In this document: positions 12,740 to 22,167 of the stretch, piece after piece
Layout of the letters: the number at the start of each line of letters is the position of its first letter
Position numbering within the stretch: position 1 is the stretch's first letter
IMG/VR virus record: IMGVR_UViG_3300008262_000238
Coordinates: 1 to 56,728 of that record
Length of the DNA stretch: 56,728 nt
Strand: one strand, 5' to 3'
Source: a virus
Program-made: the position numbers and the translations under genes
Notes under the pieces: generated by a model
The model's input: the letters and a program-made list of their open reading frames with translations, nothing else
What the model was told of the DNA's origin: nothing
Database searches by the model: none

Positions 12740-13261
12740 ATGAAAAAAGAAGAATTAGAAAACTTGATAAATGATGGTAAGTCATTGAACCAAATTAGTA
12801 AGGAAATAGGTAAGTCTTTAACATCTGTTAGGTATTGGGCAAAAAAACACAAAATACCTTTTGAAACTAAAAATTTCTCAAATCAAGGGATAAAGGATTA
12901 TGGGGAATCAAGATTATGCCCAAGATGTAAAAAATCATGTTCTATTGATCAATTTTATGATAGGAGAGGTAAAAAAAATAGTTCAGTATATTGTAAAAAA
13001 TGTACCACTGAACAGGTTGTGGAACGAACTCAGAAATTGAAACAAGAAATGGTAAACTATAAAGGGGGTTGTTGTGAATTATGTGGGTATGACAAATATA
13101 TAGGTGCGTTAGATTTTCATCATATAAACCCAAATGAAAAAGATTTTACAATTGCAAAAGTTAGACAATATAAATTTGATGAAGTAATAAAGGAAGAATT
13201 GGATAAATGTATGTTAGTATGTTCTAATTGTCACCGTGAGATACACGGTGGATTAAAGTAG
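12740..13261 (+). CDS. HNH homing-type endonuclease with zinc ribbon (173 aa)
   Basis: An N-terminal HTH (residues 5-45, GKSLNQISKEIGKS) is followed by a zinc ribbon (C60-x-x-C63 ... C85-x-x-C88) and an HNH core: C112-x-x-C115, F-H127-H128-I-N130, C161-S-N-C164-H165...H169. The core is close to that of 10584-11117 (CGYxK, PNEKDFTI), so the two are probably recent relatives. It is the only gene on the plus strand between 0.8 and 19 kb and is inserted next to tRNA-Arg, which fits a mobile gene. A TATTTAT box lies at 12713-12719. Confidence 0.93.
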   Translation: MKKEELENLINDGKSLNQISKEIGKSLTSVRYWAKKHKIPFETKNFSNQGIKDYGESRLCPRCKKSCSIDQFYDRRGKKNSSVYCKKCTTEQVVERTQKLKQEMVNYKGGCCELCGYDKYIGALDFHHINPNEKDFTIAKVRQYKFDEVIKEELDKCMLVCSNCHREIHGGLK

Positions 13262-13335
13262 TACACCCGCCAGGATTCAAACCTGGAATCTACTCATTAG
13301 AAGTGAGTTGCATTGTTCAATTATGCTACGGGTGC
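13262..13335 (-). tRNA. tRNA-Arg (UCU), second copy
   Basis: Anticodon arm ACTCA-CTTCTAA-TGAGT, T arm CCAGG-TTTGAAT-CCTGG, acceptor GCACCCG/CGGGTGT. Its 3' end abuts the stop codon of the convergent HNH gene. Confidence 0.92.
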
Positions 13336-13341
13336 ATTTTA

Positions 13342-13527
13342 TCAGATCTTCTTTACCTCATAAGTATGACCTGAATCTGAATTAGTTTGAAAGATGTCTT
13401 TCATTTTTTCAGCATCTTCTTCTGTTTCAAATTCCCAAACTTCATTATCACTATTTAGAAGGATAACAGGTAGTCTTTTTGTGGGGATTGAACTTGATAC
13501 TTTTACGTGTTTAACTATTACATACAT
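13342..13527 (-). CDS. 61-aa protein of unknown function
   Basis: It starts MYVIVKHVKVSSSIPTKRLP, has an acidic middle (ETEEDAEKM) and probably an alpha/beta fold. It lies just upstream of tRNA-Arg on the same strand. Confidence 0.7.
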   Translation of the reverse strand: MYVIVKHVKVSSSIPTKRLPVILLNSDNEVWEFETEEDAEKMKDIFQTNSDSGHTYEVKKI

Positions 13528-13569
13528 ATGACAATTATAATAACTTATTTTTGATCTGTCAATAGGTAT

Positions 13570-13596
13570 AAAACAAAATGGGGATTACTCCCCACT
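13570..13596 (-). terminator. terminator of the large operon
   Basis: TGGGGA/TCCCCA with a 4-nt loop, then TTTTGTTTT on the minus strand, 80 bp after the 588-aa gene. Confidence 0.8.
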
Positions 13597-13674
13597 TTGC
13601 TAGATAATAAACACCTCCCTTTCTTTTGATGGTTTATCCTCACCCAACAACTACGTCAGATAAGTTTCATCGGG

Positions 13675-15441
13675 TTAATCAGTACCTTTAATTTTCTTAA
13701 GTATTGATTCAACCATAGTTTTTTTCTTCTTACTTTGTATTGCTTCTGAAATTGTATTTTTAACAATTGACTCAAGTTGCATTCCTGGAGTTTTTTGTAT
13801 TGTTTTCATATAATCTTTTAAACAAAACTTATCAATACCAACTTTTGATCTTTTCTTATCGGTTGTTTGATAACATCTATATAATGACTTTAATTCATCT
13901 CTAATTCCAAATTCACCCTCAACAAAGTTTTTATCTTCATCACATTTTATAACGGTTTCTTTTAATTTAGTTAAAGTGTTTGAATCCAAACCTTCAAGAT
14001 CCTTAAATTGTATAATTCTTTCAGATTTGAATGCTCTATAATAAAGTTGTTTAACCGCACTTTTACAAGCCTTTCTTTTTACTTCAGGTCTTGTATCTGC
14101 CGATTTTGCTGTATTTATGATATTATCAACATCAACTTTCTCTGACTCAGAATAAGATGCTTTCCATATTGGAGTTGTGTTTCCGTAATGTTTTTCATAA
14201 ACACTTCCTCCATATTGTTCAAGACTTTTGAAAAATTCACCAACAGTAGTTTTTGTTCCTAACAACTCAGGTTTATCTAATGATGGTTCAACAAAAGTAT
14301 AACCTTTTGATTCAACGAATTTTTTAACTTCAGGATTAATTACTACCTCATCTTTTTTTGGTGTTGGGGTAGGTGTAGGAGTTGTACCTTGTGGTTTTGT
14401 ATCACTCATAGGATCCGATGAAGATTTTGGTGGCATTCTACTAATGTTTTGCTCAAACAATCTTAAGTTAAGAACTTTCTTAACAACGGATTCTGACATG
14501 GTTTCATAAGAATCATCAAATGTTGATTCTTCTTCTGTTGGTTGCCAATCACTCTTAGGATCTTTAATAAGTTTAATAATTGTTTTTTGATTATTATCTA
14601 AACCTGCAGTTAAATAACCAACCTCACCTTTTTTTGCTTTACCTTGTGGGTGTATTGGGTATAAGACAACATAGTAATCACCATTTTTAAAATCATTAAC
14701 TAATTTTTGAATTCCTGATTCTGATGTTGTATCAATTTCTTGTGGTGTCAATTCAACCTTTGATTCATTTTTATCGTATTTAATTACATATACAAACGTT
14801 TGAGTTTTTGGTATAAACTTTAATGCTCCCAAATTAGTTATTTGACCATTCTTCATTAAAGTTTTCCACCATTCTTTTTGTTCTTCAGGTCCAAATTTCA
14901 ATCCACCACCAGGAGTTACAGGAGAAGAAGAACAGATTGATTCAATCTCTTCTTTTGTTGCAGAAGTTTTACCTGTTTTTAATTTTAATGCGGACTCTGT
15001 ATTTGACCCAAAGTATGAATCTTGTTTTGATCCGAGACATCCTTGTAGTTTGTAAATTGATCCATTAACATTTGGACTTCCCTTTGAGGATCCAGGATCT
15101 TTACATCCTTTTACAAATGGCCCTGTTGTACAATCATTGTATGTTTGACTTACAGGTGTTATTGTATCGTCAGTGTTTGAGGTTACTTCTTTTCTTTTAA
15201 TATGATAACTTGTACTATTGTTTGCTTTACACAAATAAGTTTTTTTATCGTATATTTTTTCACTTGCTTTGTTATAATTTTCTTCTGGTTGTCTAGACCA
15301 ACCATCTGACGCTAATGCATTAAGATCGGATTTACATTTACTAAAAGAGGGCTCTGTGGTTGGTTTACCACCTGGTTTACCACCATCTTTTTTTGGCTTA
15401 CCACTTGGTTTACCTTCACTAATATATTTAATTGGTTTCAT
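13675..15441 (-). CDS. large protein with peptidoglycan-binding-like segment (588 aa)
   Basis: The N-terminus is Gly/Lys/Pro-rich and low complexity. At about residues 125-165, IYKLQGCLGSKQDSYFG then TESALKLKTG resembles PG_binding_1 repeats (L-Q-x-x-L-G...F-G-x-x-T-x-x-A-L). A Pro/Thr-rich linker follows at about residue 360. The C-terminus is helical and basic, with several I/L-x-E motifs (SIVKNTISEA, SESVVKKVLNLRLFE). It is the last gene of a four-gene operon, with 2 bp to its upstream neighbour. A virion or cell-wall-contact role is inferred. Confidence 0.8.
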   Translation of the reverse strand: MKPIKYISEGKPSGKPKKDGGKPGGKPTTEPSFSKCKSDLNALASDGWSRQPEENYNKASEKIYDKKTYLCKANNSTSYHIKRKEVTSNTDDTITPVSQTYNDCTTGPFVKGCKDPGSSKGSPNVNGSIYKLQGCLGSKQDSYFGSNTESALKLKTGKTSATKEEIESICSSSPVTPGGGLKFGPEEQKEWWKTLMKNGQITNLGALKFIPKTQTFVYVIKYDKNESKVELTPQEIDTTSESGIQKLVNDFKNGDYYVVLYPIHPQGKAKKGEVGYLTAGLDNNQKTIIKLIKDPKSDWQPTEEESTFDDSYETMSESVVKKVLNLRLFEQNISRMPPKSSSDPMSDTKPQGTTPTPTPTPKKDEVVINPEVKKFVESKGYTFVEPSLDKPELLGTKTTVGEFFKSLEQYGGSVYEKHYGNTTPIWKASYSESEKVDVDNIINTAKSADTRPEVKRKACKSAVKQLYYRAFKSERIIQFKDLEGLDSNTLTKLKETVIKCDEDKNFVEGEFGIRDELKSLYRCYQTTDKKRSKVGIDKFCLKDYMKTIQKTPGMQLESIVKNTISEAIQSKKKKTMVESILKKIKGTD

Positions 15442-15443
15442 TA

Positions 15444-16772
15444 TTACTCAATATATTTAAATGTTCCGTTTTTATATTCATATTTAAAATCTTGACTACC
15501 ATCATTAACGATAAATATATCACCATCTTTTCTAAAAGTTTCGTTACCAGTATAATCGGATCCCCAATCATTTTTAATAAATTCAGTAAAGTCACCAATT
15601 GTTACCTCACCAACACCAACTTCAGTATTAGATTCTTCACTACTTTTCCACCATTCTTTACCACTACACAAATCTCTATAAAAGTTAGAATCTGAAATAG
15701 TCCAAAAATCAGGAATGTCAGCAAAGGACAATAAACTGCAAGTTGTTTTTTTCCAAAGACCATTATCCATACCAATAAAATCCCCAAAAGCAGACAAAGC
15801 GGTTGCTATACCAATAAAACCAACGGCACATCCTGGTGCCTTATAAAAAGTTTTCCAATCTATCTTACCAATCCCACAACTTTCTTTCAGTTTTTGTGCC
15901 ATTTTTTGTATTCTACCCAATTTTTGAGATTGTTTACCCGCCGTACCTGAGTTAATTTTTTCAATTCTAGTTCCTACTTGACCTAAAAAATCATTTACAT
16001 CTATGCTAGTTTTACCTTTATACATTGTTGTATATACAAATTCACGTAATTCCTCAGTTTGATCATCAGATAATTTATATTTTGACTCCTTTAATCCTTG
16101 ATCAAATACAATGTCAAATTCCGGGTCAGTACCTTTTACATATTTTCCAGGACTTGATATTGTTGTTGTGGTTGGGCTTGGTTTTGTTACAAATTTACTT
16201 TTACCCGCAGATCCTACAACATCATCAACTACACCTGAACTCTTCAAACTATTGTAAGAGTTATCAACAAACTCTTTTCTTAATGCGATAACTAAATCAT
16301 TTATTTGACTATCGGATTTAATTAAAGTTTCAGACATATTATTAAGATAGTCCATAACTTCACTAGAAGTGTATTTATTTCCTGATGTTTTTAATCTATT
16401 TATGGTGTCCAGGGCTTTTTTATGGACATCACCACCCAGTTGACCCCAAACTTTTTTTGCAAAATTAGTCAAATTAACATCACTTAAATTGTTAATAATT
16501 TTAATTACAACGACTTGAGCGTCACTACCTCCTTTAGCTAGTTTTGTAATATCATCAGGCTTAAGAGTTCCTTTAGGTAACCCAAACTTTTTTTCTAATT
16601 TTGTAATTTTTGCCGTAATATCATCAGTAGATTTAACACCAAACCTTACGGATGCTGAAATTATATCATCAACTATACTTTCATTAAGTATTTGAGATTT
16701 TTCCGAATCTATCTTCATCATCTCAAGAATTCTTGTTACTTCTTCTTTTAGGATCAAATTTTTATCTTTCAT
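15444..16772 (-). CDS. large helical protein with hydrophobic segment (442 aa)
   Basis: The N-terminus LILKEEVTRILEMMKIDSEK resembles the tag grammar (I/L-x-E). The first 300 residues are helical and Ser/Lys-rich. A hydrophobic stretch near residues 320-340 (GCAVGFIGIATALSAFGDFI) could insert in a membrane. The C-terminus is beta-rich and acidic. It shares the operon with the 711- and 588-aa proteins and has its own TATTTAT box at 16784-16790. Confidence 0.8.
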   Translation of the reverse strand: MKDKNLILKEEVTRILEMMKIDSEKSQILNESIVDDIISASVRFGVKSTDDITAKITKLEKKFGLPKGTLKPDDITKLAKGGSDAQVVVIKIINNLSDVNLTNFAKKVWGQLGGDVHKKALDTINRLKTSGNKYTSSEVMDYLNNMSETLIKSDSQINDLVIALRKEFVDNSYNSLKSSGVVDDVVGSAGKSKFVTKPSPTTTTISSPGKYVKGTDPEFDIVFDQGLKESKYKLSDDQTEELREFVYTTMYKGKTSIDVNDFLGQVGTRIEKINSGTAGKQSQKLGRIQKMAQKLKESCGIGKIDWKTFYKAPGCAVGFIGIATALSAFGDFIGMDNGLWKKTTCSLLSFADIPDFWTISDSNFYRDLCSGKEWWKSSEESNTEVGVGEVTIGDFTEFIKNDWGSDYTGNETFRKDGDIFIVNDGSQDFKYEYKNGTFKYIE

Positions 16773-16824
16773 TTTTTTTATTTATAAATATTTATTTTTT
16801 TTAAAAAAAATTAACCACTTGAGT

Positions 16825-18960
16825 TTATTTTTGTATTTTTGGGGAATATGTGACTCTATTATGTCCTTTTCTACCAACCTCATTAAACTTATCAAAATTT
16901 ATTGGGTTCCATTTTTTAAACCTCTCACTCCAAATATAGAAATCATAATTATCTTTATCCCTTTCCAGTTTTTCAAATTCAAAATCATTTAAAACTTCTT
17001 TTGTTGATTTTGGTTTAAGTGTAATTTTATCATCTTGTACTGGTTCTAACTTACCAAATAATTCTTCATCCTTTATATTATCCGTTTTTGTTGTTTCATT
17101 TGGTTTTCCGATTTGTTGTTTACCTCCAAACCACTTTTCGGCAGACCTATCCAATTCTTCTTCAGTTCCAAATTCAAGCATGTTAGAAGCAATATTTTCT
17201 TGACTTACTTTACTTAATTGTTCTTCTAAGACTCTAGCTTGTTCTTCTGCCTCCGGTAATCCTTTTTGTTGTATCAAATAATAGAGTTTTCTAATATCAG
17301 AATTTTGTCTATCCTCATCTCTACCAAAAACCGCCAAATATAATTTATCAATACCTACCATAGTTCCACCAACATTTATTAACATTTTTGGGATAGTACC
17401 AACTGGGAATTCCTTTTTAAATGAATTAATAATCCACGACATTGTTTGGTAGAACTTTTTTAAAGATTCCTTTGGTGATAGTTTACTCACCTCCTTCAAA
17501 AAGTTGGATGGGATGTTTTTAGTTACATTTTTACTAATTTGTTTTTCAACTCCCTGAGTGATTTCCTTCTCTATTACGCCAAGCTCCTTTTTCAAATTTT
17601 GATAAACAACTTTTTGGGTGGTTTCTAATTCACCTTTAGCACCTTTCTCTAATAATTCTAATGTTCCTTCTTTACCTAATTTAACCGCAGTTTTAGATCC
17701 TCTAAGAACTTTTAAAAATTCACCACCAGGAATAATCTCAAGGGCTAACATCATTGATCCCATATATTTATCACCCTCATAGAAATATGTTGCCGAATCA
17801 CCCAAACCTGCCGCTGTTGATACACCTAATAGAATTGGGCTTAATGGTGAAGGTATTAATCCTAAAATTAATGTACCAATTTCAACAATAGTTAAAAAAG
17901 TGTGCATATCAGAAGATGTCATTTCTCCTGTTGGATATCCACCTTTCCATCCAGGTACTTTAACCAATTTTGGGTAGTCAGCGATTTTTATTTGTGATAA
18001 ATTATCTGTACCCCAATACGTAGTAAACCAATTCCACCAACCATCAGGAAATAATTCTGATCTATATGCATTTTTGTCTAATTTAAATGTATCATTTAAA
18101 TCTTTCTGTATTTTACCCCAATCAAAATAGAAATTGGTTAAAAATGTATATTGTGGTGGTTTTAATCCTTGAGCATTTTCGTCTTTTTTTGAATTAACTT
18201 TATTTGCCATGCTCAAATTAAAACTATCTACGGTCATATAAGATCCTGGAGGACAAGTACTCCCAACTTTTTTTACACAAACTGAATATGCACTATCACC
18301 GGCACCAACTATTCTTTGTTGTATTTTATCTGTTAATTTTTTTGTTGCTCTAATTGCAGCAAGAGCAAATGCGTGGTTATTACTAATCGCACCACTAGGA
18401 TCTAATCCGTTTGATTTTAAAAAATCAATTGTGGGTTTTAATTCTTCTGTTGCCTTTTCCGATTTTATTTGTTTCAAATGGTCTTTATATTGTTGACCAT
18501 ATTTAACCCAAGCCTTTCTAATATATTCATTATCATAAGCACCTTTCGGACTCAAATTAATAGTTTTTGCAAATTCAGGGTCTTTGTTTATAATCCAACT
18601 TCTAAATTTATTTCCTTGATCTGTATTTTTTATATAAAAAACGGATCCAATACCTGATTTTTTAAAAACATTTGATAATACTGAAATTGCATTTTTATCT
18701 TTTGTTGAATCAAGATCAACATATTGATCATTAAATTCTATTCTAGACCATTTACCATCAGAAGGAGTCCAATAATAGGTTTTACCTGTTGGGCTGTCAA
18801 TTCTAATTCTATTGTATTCCTTTTCATATGTTACAATATAATCACCAACTTTTGCCGATTGCTCAACCAATACAACATTATAGTTTTCCTTTAATGTCAT
18901 TTTTGAATCGTACTTCATATTAAGAAGAACTCTATGTAATATGTCCTCCATATTATTCAT
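16825..18960 (-). CDS. 711-aa protein with long hydrophobic core
   Basis: The N-terminus EDILHRVLLNMKYDS resembles class C tags. A beta-rich domain follows. Residues about 360-425 are strongly hydrophobic and Gly/Pro-rich (LTIVEIGTLILGLIPSPLSP, then GVSTAAGLGDSATYF), a pattern seen in pre-toxin/pore-type segments of polymorphic toxins. After it comes a long coiled coil. Its ATG overlaps the stop of the upstream 83-aa gene (ATGA), which indicates translational coupling. A membrane-active virion protein is inferred; no enzyme motif is visible. Confidence 0.8.
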   Translation of the reverse strand: MNNMEDILHRVLLNMKYDSKMTLKENYNVVLVEQSAKVGDYIVTYEKEYNRIRIDSPTGKTYYWTPSDGKWSRIEFNDQYVDLDSTKDKNAISVLSNVFKKSGIGSVFYIKNTDQGNKFRSWIINKDPEFAKTINLSPKGAYDNEYIRKAWVKYGQQYKDHLKQIKSEKATEELKPTIDFLKSNGLDPSGAISNNHAFALAAIRATKKLTDKIQQRIVGAGDSAYSVCVKKVGSTCPPGSYMTVDSFNLSMANKVNSKKDENAQGLKPPQYTFLTNFYFDWGKIQKDLNDTFKLDKNAYRSELFPDGWWNWFTTYWGTDNLSQIKIADYPKLVKVPGWKGGYPTGEMTSSDMHTFLTIVEIGTLILGLIPSPLSPILLGVSTAAGLGDSATYFYEGDKYMGSMMLALEIIPGGEFLKVLRGSKTAVKLGKEGTLELLEKGAKGELETTQKVVYQNLKKELGVIEKEITQGVEKQISKNVTKNIPSNFLKEVSKLSPKESLKKFYQTMSWIINSFKKEFPVGTIPKMLINVGGTMVGIDKLYLAVFGRDEDRQNSDIRKLYYLIQQKGLPEAEEQARVLEEQLSKVSQENIASNMLEFGTEEELDRSAEKWFGGKQQIGKPNETTKTDNIKDEELFGKLEPVQDDKITLKPKSTKEVLNDFEFEKLERDKDNYDFYIWSERFKKWNPINFDKFNEVGRKGHNRVTYSPKIQK

Positions 18961-19208
18961 AATAACGTATTCGCCTTTCCTCTAACAAGTTTATTCAAGG
19001 ATTTCCAAGTTACCTTATAATCTATTTGGTTTGCCACACTTCTTGTTAATCCTGTTTCCCATTTTGTGACCGCAGGATAACCTTCACCCCCACCACCTGA
19101 AGATGGAGCTGCCGCGGCGGCATCATCTTGCTCACCAATTTCACCCTCATTATCGGTAAAAGTATATTTCTTCATTAAGAAAATTAAATCATCTAAATTT
19201 GCTTCCAT
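18957..19208 (-). CDS. 83-aa protein, first gene of the large operon
   Basis: An acidic N-terminus is followed by a low-complexity DDAAAAAPSSGGGG linker and a basic C-terminal half. A TATTTAT box lies at 19219-19225, 10 bp before the ATG. Confidence 0.75.
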   Translation of the reverse strand: MEANLDDLIFLMKKYTFTDNEGEIGEQDDAAAAAPSSGGGGEGYPAVTKWETGLTRSVANQIDYKVTWKSLNKLVRGKANTLL

Positions 19209-19248
19209 AATTATTTATATAAATACTTGTGGGAATGTAAAATTTTTG

Positions 19249-19256
19249 TATCTTTG
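19249..19256 (+). promoter_or_regulatory. TAnnTTTG promoter of the lipoprotein gene
   Basis: TATCTTTG, 27 bp before the ATG at 19284. Confidence 0.6.
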
Positions 19257-19283
19257 TGATATAAGTTAATAAATAAACCAAAT

Positions 19284-19790
19284 ATGAAAAGCATTTTTTA
19301 TTTTATCGTTTCAATCTTTATTCTAACTTCTTGTGTTAAGTATGAACAAGCACCTCTATTGAGTTTGAGTGGTGAATACCGTGTTGATAAGATCACATAT
19401 GAAGAAGTTGATAACACTTCTTCAAGTAATAACTATGTTTATTACCCTGGTGATCTATATGTTAACCCAAGTGAGGTATTTCCAATGGATACTATTGAGG
19501 TTGGTTTTACAAGAATTCATATGGATTATTCTATGATGAGATTTAAACCTATTGATAATCCTGACGGATCTGTTACTTGGACTAAGGAGTGCTACTACTA
19601 CGTTCACGGTCAAACCACACAATATGATCTTGGGTATATTCAAGTTCAAATTGATGGATCAACTCGTACATTTAAGATTATTGATGATGGTGATGAATCT
19701 TTGGTGTTGAGAACTACGGGTACTTGGGCTAGTGGTAGTGCCGGATCTGATGTTTCCGTAACAATGTTTTTGACAAGAGTCGGGCCTTGA
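19284..19790 (+). CDS. predicted lipoprotein, lipocalin-like (168 aa)
   Basis: A 16-residue signal ends in the lipobox LTSC (mature Cys17). The rest is beta-rich with a repeated YRVDKITYEE/YYYVHGQTTQ pattern, similar in style to small lipocalin-type lipoproteins of Bacteroidetes. It would be anchored in the host inner or outer membrane, so superinfection exclusion or surface modification is a possible role (inference). It is preceded by a host-type promoter and ends in a hairpin. Confidence 0.8.
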   Translation: MKSIFYFIVSIFILTSCVKYEQAPLLSLSGEYRVDKITYEEVDNTSSSNNYVYYPGDLYVNPSEVFPMDTIEVGFTRIHMDYSMMRFKPIDNPDGSVTWTKECYYYVHGQTTQYDLGYIQVQIDGSTRTFKIIDDGDESLVLRTTGTWASGSAGSDVSVTMFLTRVGP

Positions 19791-19810
19791 TTGTCCGACT
19801 CTTAAAATAA
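19776..19810. terminator. terminator between convergent genes
   Basis: AGAGTCGG/CCGACTCT stem overlapping the lipoprotein stop. Confidence 0.65.
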
Positions 19811-20110
19811 TTCAGGTTTAGGTAATTTTTTTGGATTTACGATATAGTATTCGTTAAGATAGGAGATTAACATTTCTTCATCAATGGTATCAAAATCTCC
19901 AAAGTCGTCAAATTCTTCCTCATCTTCATCCTCTTCATCATATAGATCAAAGGCTTCTTGTATTAAATCATAACCAAACTCTTCGGCTTCATCAATATTG
20001 ATTATATCATTTCTGACCTCATCTTCATCATCATTCATCATTCTGAATGATACTTCAATTCTTCTTGAGGTTTCGTGTATATAATATGAAACTATTTCGC
20101 TGACTTCCAT
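19802..20110 (-). CDS. 102-aa acidic protein
   Basis: It is strongly acidic (a run of DEEDEDEEEFDDFGDFD) with no recognised fold. Such charge could mimic DNA, but this is only a guess. Confidence 0.75.
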   Translation of the reverse strand: MEVSEIVSYYIHETSRRIEVSFRMMNDDEDEVRNDIINIDEAEEFGYDLIQEAFDLYDEEDEDEEEFDDFGDFDTIDEEMLISYLNEYYIVNPKKLPKPELF

Positions 20111-20148
20111 TTGTTTCGAACATAAACCATTATAAGATAAAAGAAATA

Positions 20149-20838
20149 TTAGTTATATTTTTTAAACCTTTTGAACATATCTAAAGATTCATTTATCTTT
20201 TGAGTTAATTCAGGTAATATTTCCTCATCAACATCATTTGTAAATTCATCTTCCATTATTGGGTCAAAATCGTCATCCTCATCGTAGTCATCACCATAAT
20301 TAAAATCATCTTCATAATAATCATTATATTTCTCAAAATCATCATCCATTTCAGATCCAACTAATCTTGTACCCTCAAAATCAGACATTCCTGGTTCAAA
20401 TATCTTTGGTAATTTTCTGTAATTTTCAGGAGAGTAATCATCAAAACGTATCTTCATTCTATGATCATCCCAACCTTCCTCAACTTCACCACAATCGGAA
20501 CATTCATCTTCCAATCCAAGTGAGATATACTCAATATTCTCGTCCTCCCAGTTTGTTTCACCATCAATATCAACGGTTCCATTGATTAGATCCATATCAC
20601 CATCTCCAATCATATCCAATCCTGAATGTGATTCGTTTATACCAATGTTTGTATATGTCTTAACCTCACCTTTATTGTTAACTGTAATTCCTTCCTTATC
20701 ATTTGCAAAATCTTGCACATAAAGAGGTTGCTGATTGTTTTGCCCATATTGAGTAACATAACCATCATAAAGTGATTTATGTTGATCTAAAATGTTTTTT
20801 CTTTCTGCTGGTGTTATACCAAAAAAATATTGTGCCAT
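20149..20838 (-). CDS. 229-aa acidic protein with ITPAERKNILDQH N-terminus
   Basis: The N-terminus ITPAERKNILDQH resembles that of the 117-aa protein at 40123-40476 (LSEEEKNSIREQH), defining a fourth, rarer tag-like motif. The middle holds C-S-D-C. The last 80 residues are almost entirely acidic plus Tyr. Unknown function. A TATTTAT box lies at 20853-20859. Confidence 0.8.
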   Translation of the reverse strand: MAQYFFGITPAERKNILDQHKSLYDGYVTQYGQNNQQPLYVQDFANDKEGITVNNKGEVKTYTNIGINESHSGLDMIGDGDMDLINGTVDIDGETNWEDENIEYISLGLEDECSDCGEVEEGWDDHRMKIRFDDYSPENYRKLPKIFEPGMSDFEGTRLVGSEMDDDFEKYNDYYEDDFNYGDDYDEDDDFDPIMEDEFTNDVDEEILPELTQKINESLDMFKRFKKYN

Positions 20839-20865
20839 AGTTTTCTTTTTTTATAAATATTAATG

Positions 20866-21507
20866 TTAAGGTATTCTTCCGCCTGCAATTTTAAAGTAGG
20901 CAACTATCATCTTTTTTGAGAATTCGTCAACCGCCTTACTAACTTTTTTTAAATTAACTTCTTCCCCTTTTTCTTGTAAGTATTTCATAGATCCTCTGAT
21001 CATTTCATCCCTAACTTCATCCGCCATTTCCAATACTTTTTCATATTCCTCTTCATTATGAATATTATCATAATGATGTTCATGTTCAATCCTTTCTCTA
21101 CCCATATAAAGATATGGTCTTGCACCAAACATATTTGTTATTGATGATGATCTTAAAGCCTTTAAATATCTGTGTAATAATCCGTGATTAAAGTATCTAA
21201 ATAATTCTCTATTTTGTTCATAAAAATTTTCGTTTAAAAAATTCTTTTTTTTTATTACAGTTTCATTTGTGGAAAATACTCTACTTTTTCTTGACTGGGA
21301 TTCCTTCATCCATTTGTCCGCACCTTCAACCAAGGAGAGTCTTGATCCATTATCCCAATTTACATAATATATTTTATCACCAAAAACTTCAGAAACACCC
21401 ATAACAGTTCCTTTCATTCCTGTTGTTATTGGGAAATCATCATTCATTTGGATACATATTACTCTATCTCCTTCTTCTAATTCCGGGTTATATTTTGACT
21501 TATCCAT
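20866..21507 (-). CDS. DUF4314-like domain protein (213 aa)
   Basis: The N-terminal domain LEEGDRVICIQMNDDFPITT then G-x-V-M-G-V...Y-V-N-W-D-N-G-S-R-L-S-L matches the small beta-barrel DUF4314 (G-D-R-V-x-L ... G-T-x-G-T-V ... W-D-N-G). The C-terminal half is helical. The ATG at 21507 is preferred: it follows a TATTTAT box by 6 bp, and a frame beginning 6 bp earlier has no ATG. Confidence 0.8.
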   Translation of the reverse strand: MDKSKYNPELEEGDRVICIQMNDDFPITTGMKGTVMGVSEVFGDKIYYVNWDNGSRLSLVEGADKWMKESQSRKSRVFSTNETVIKKKNFLNENFYEQNRELFRYFNHGLLHRYLKALRSSSITNMFGARPYLYMGRERIEHEHHYDNIHNEEEYEKVLEMADEVRDEMIRGSMKYLQEKGEEVNLKKVSKAVDEFSKKMIVAYFKIAGGRIP

Positions 21508-21513
21508 ACACAA

Positions 21514-21520
21514 ATAAATA
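21514..21520 (-). promoter_or_regulatory. TATTTAT box
   Basis: It lies 6 bp before the ATG at 21507, back to back with the plus-strand box at 21533-21539. Confidence 0.5.
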
Positions 21521-21532
21521 TATCACAATATT

Positions 21533-21539
21533 TATTTAT
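21533..21539 (+). promoter_or_regulatory. TATTTAT box
   Basis: It lies 7 bp before the ATG at 21547. Confidence 0.5.
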
Positions 21540-21546
21540 ATAAATT

Positions 21547-22167
21547 ATGAAAATAATAATCACAGAAAACCAAAAAAAATCATTATTAAATGAGTCTATT
21601 GCAAATAAAATTGCGGATTCAGTAACTAAAATGAAAAATTTCACTAAAAAAGTTATTAGTGAGTCATCCGAACAAACAGGACTTGATTTTTCGTTCTTAT
21701 TAAGTTGGGGTGCGACTCTTGGGGGTCTTATGATTCCTGTTTCTCAATTTATTGAGGGTAATCATCCAGAACTATCCTCAATGGATCTATCTCTTATTAT
21801 TATTGGTGCAATAACAACATATTATACTTCAAACAAAAAAATAATATCAAAATTACTTGATGAAATTAAAAAAAGAGGTTTAATTGATATTTTTGATGAA
21901 GTGTTGTCAGCTACCGAAAATTTAAAAAACGTATTTTTGTCTTTCGTTGAGAGTTTAAATATCACCGTTAATAGAATGTCAAATATGTTGGCATATACTT
22001 TTATAATACCTCTATTACCTCAATTACTTGAAATTGCACAATCAGGGTTTGATGAAAATTTAATTAGATCATTATCAATGAGATTGGCTGGGTATGGGGT
22101 TGTTACCATCTCAAGTACGGTATTAAAAAATTTAATAACAAAGATTATAAAAAGATTTAGAAGTTAA
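21547..22167 (+). CDS. class B tagged membrane protein (206 aa)
   Basis: The N-terminus MKIIITENQKK is the class B tag with I-T-E at residues 5-7. Three or four hydrophobic segments follow (SFLLSWGATLGGLMIPVSQF; SLIIIGAITTYYT; LAYTFIIPLLPQLLEI), ending in a basic tail. This is the only tagged protein that is clearly an integral membrane protein. If the tag means packaging, it would be delivered with the virion. Confidence 0.8.
   Translation: MKIIITENQKKSLLNESIANKIADSVTKMKNFTKKVISESSEQTGLDFSFLLSWGATLGGLMIPVSQFIEGNHPELSSMDLSLIIIGAITTYYTSNKKIISKLLDEIKKRGLIDIFDEVLSATENLKNVFLSFVESLNITVNRMSNMLAYTFIIPLLPQLLEIAQSGFDENLIRSLSMRLAGYGVVTISSTVLKNLITKIIKRFRS

Noticed and set aside
1634-13335. Stop-codon recoding with a suppressor tRNA
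   Set aside because: No canonical tRNA with CUA, UUA or UCA anticodon was found, and all three stop codons end genes normally.
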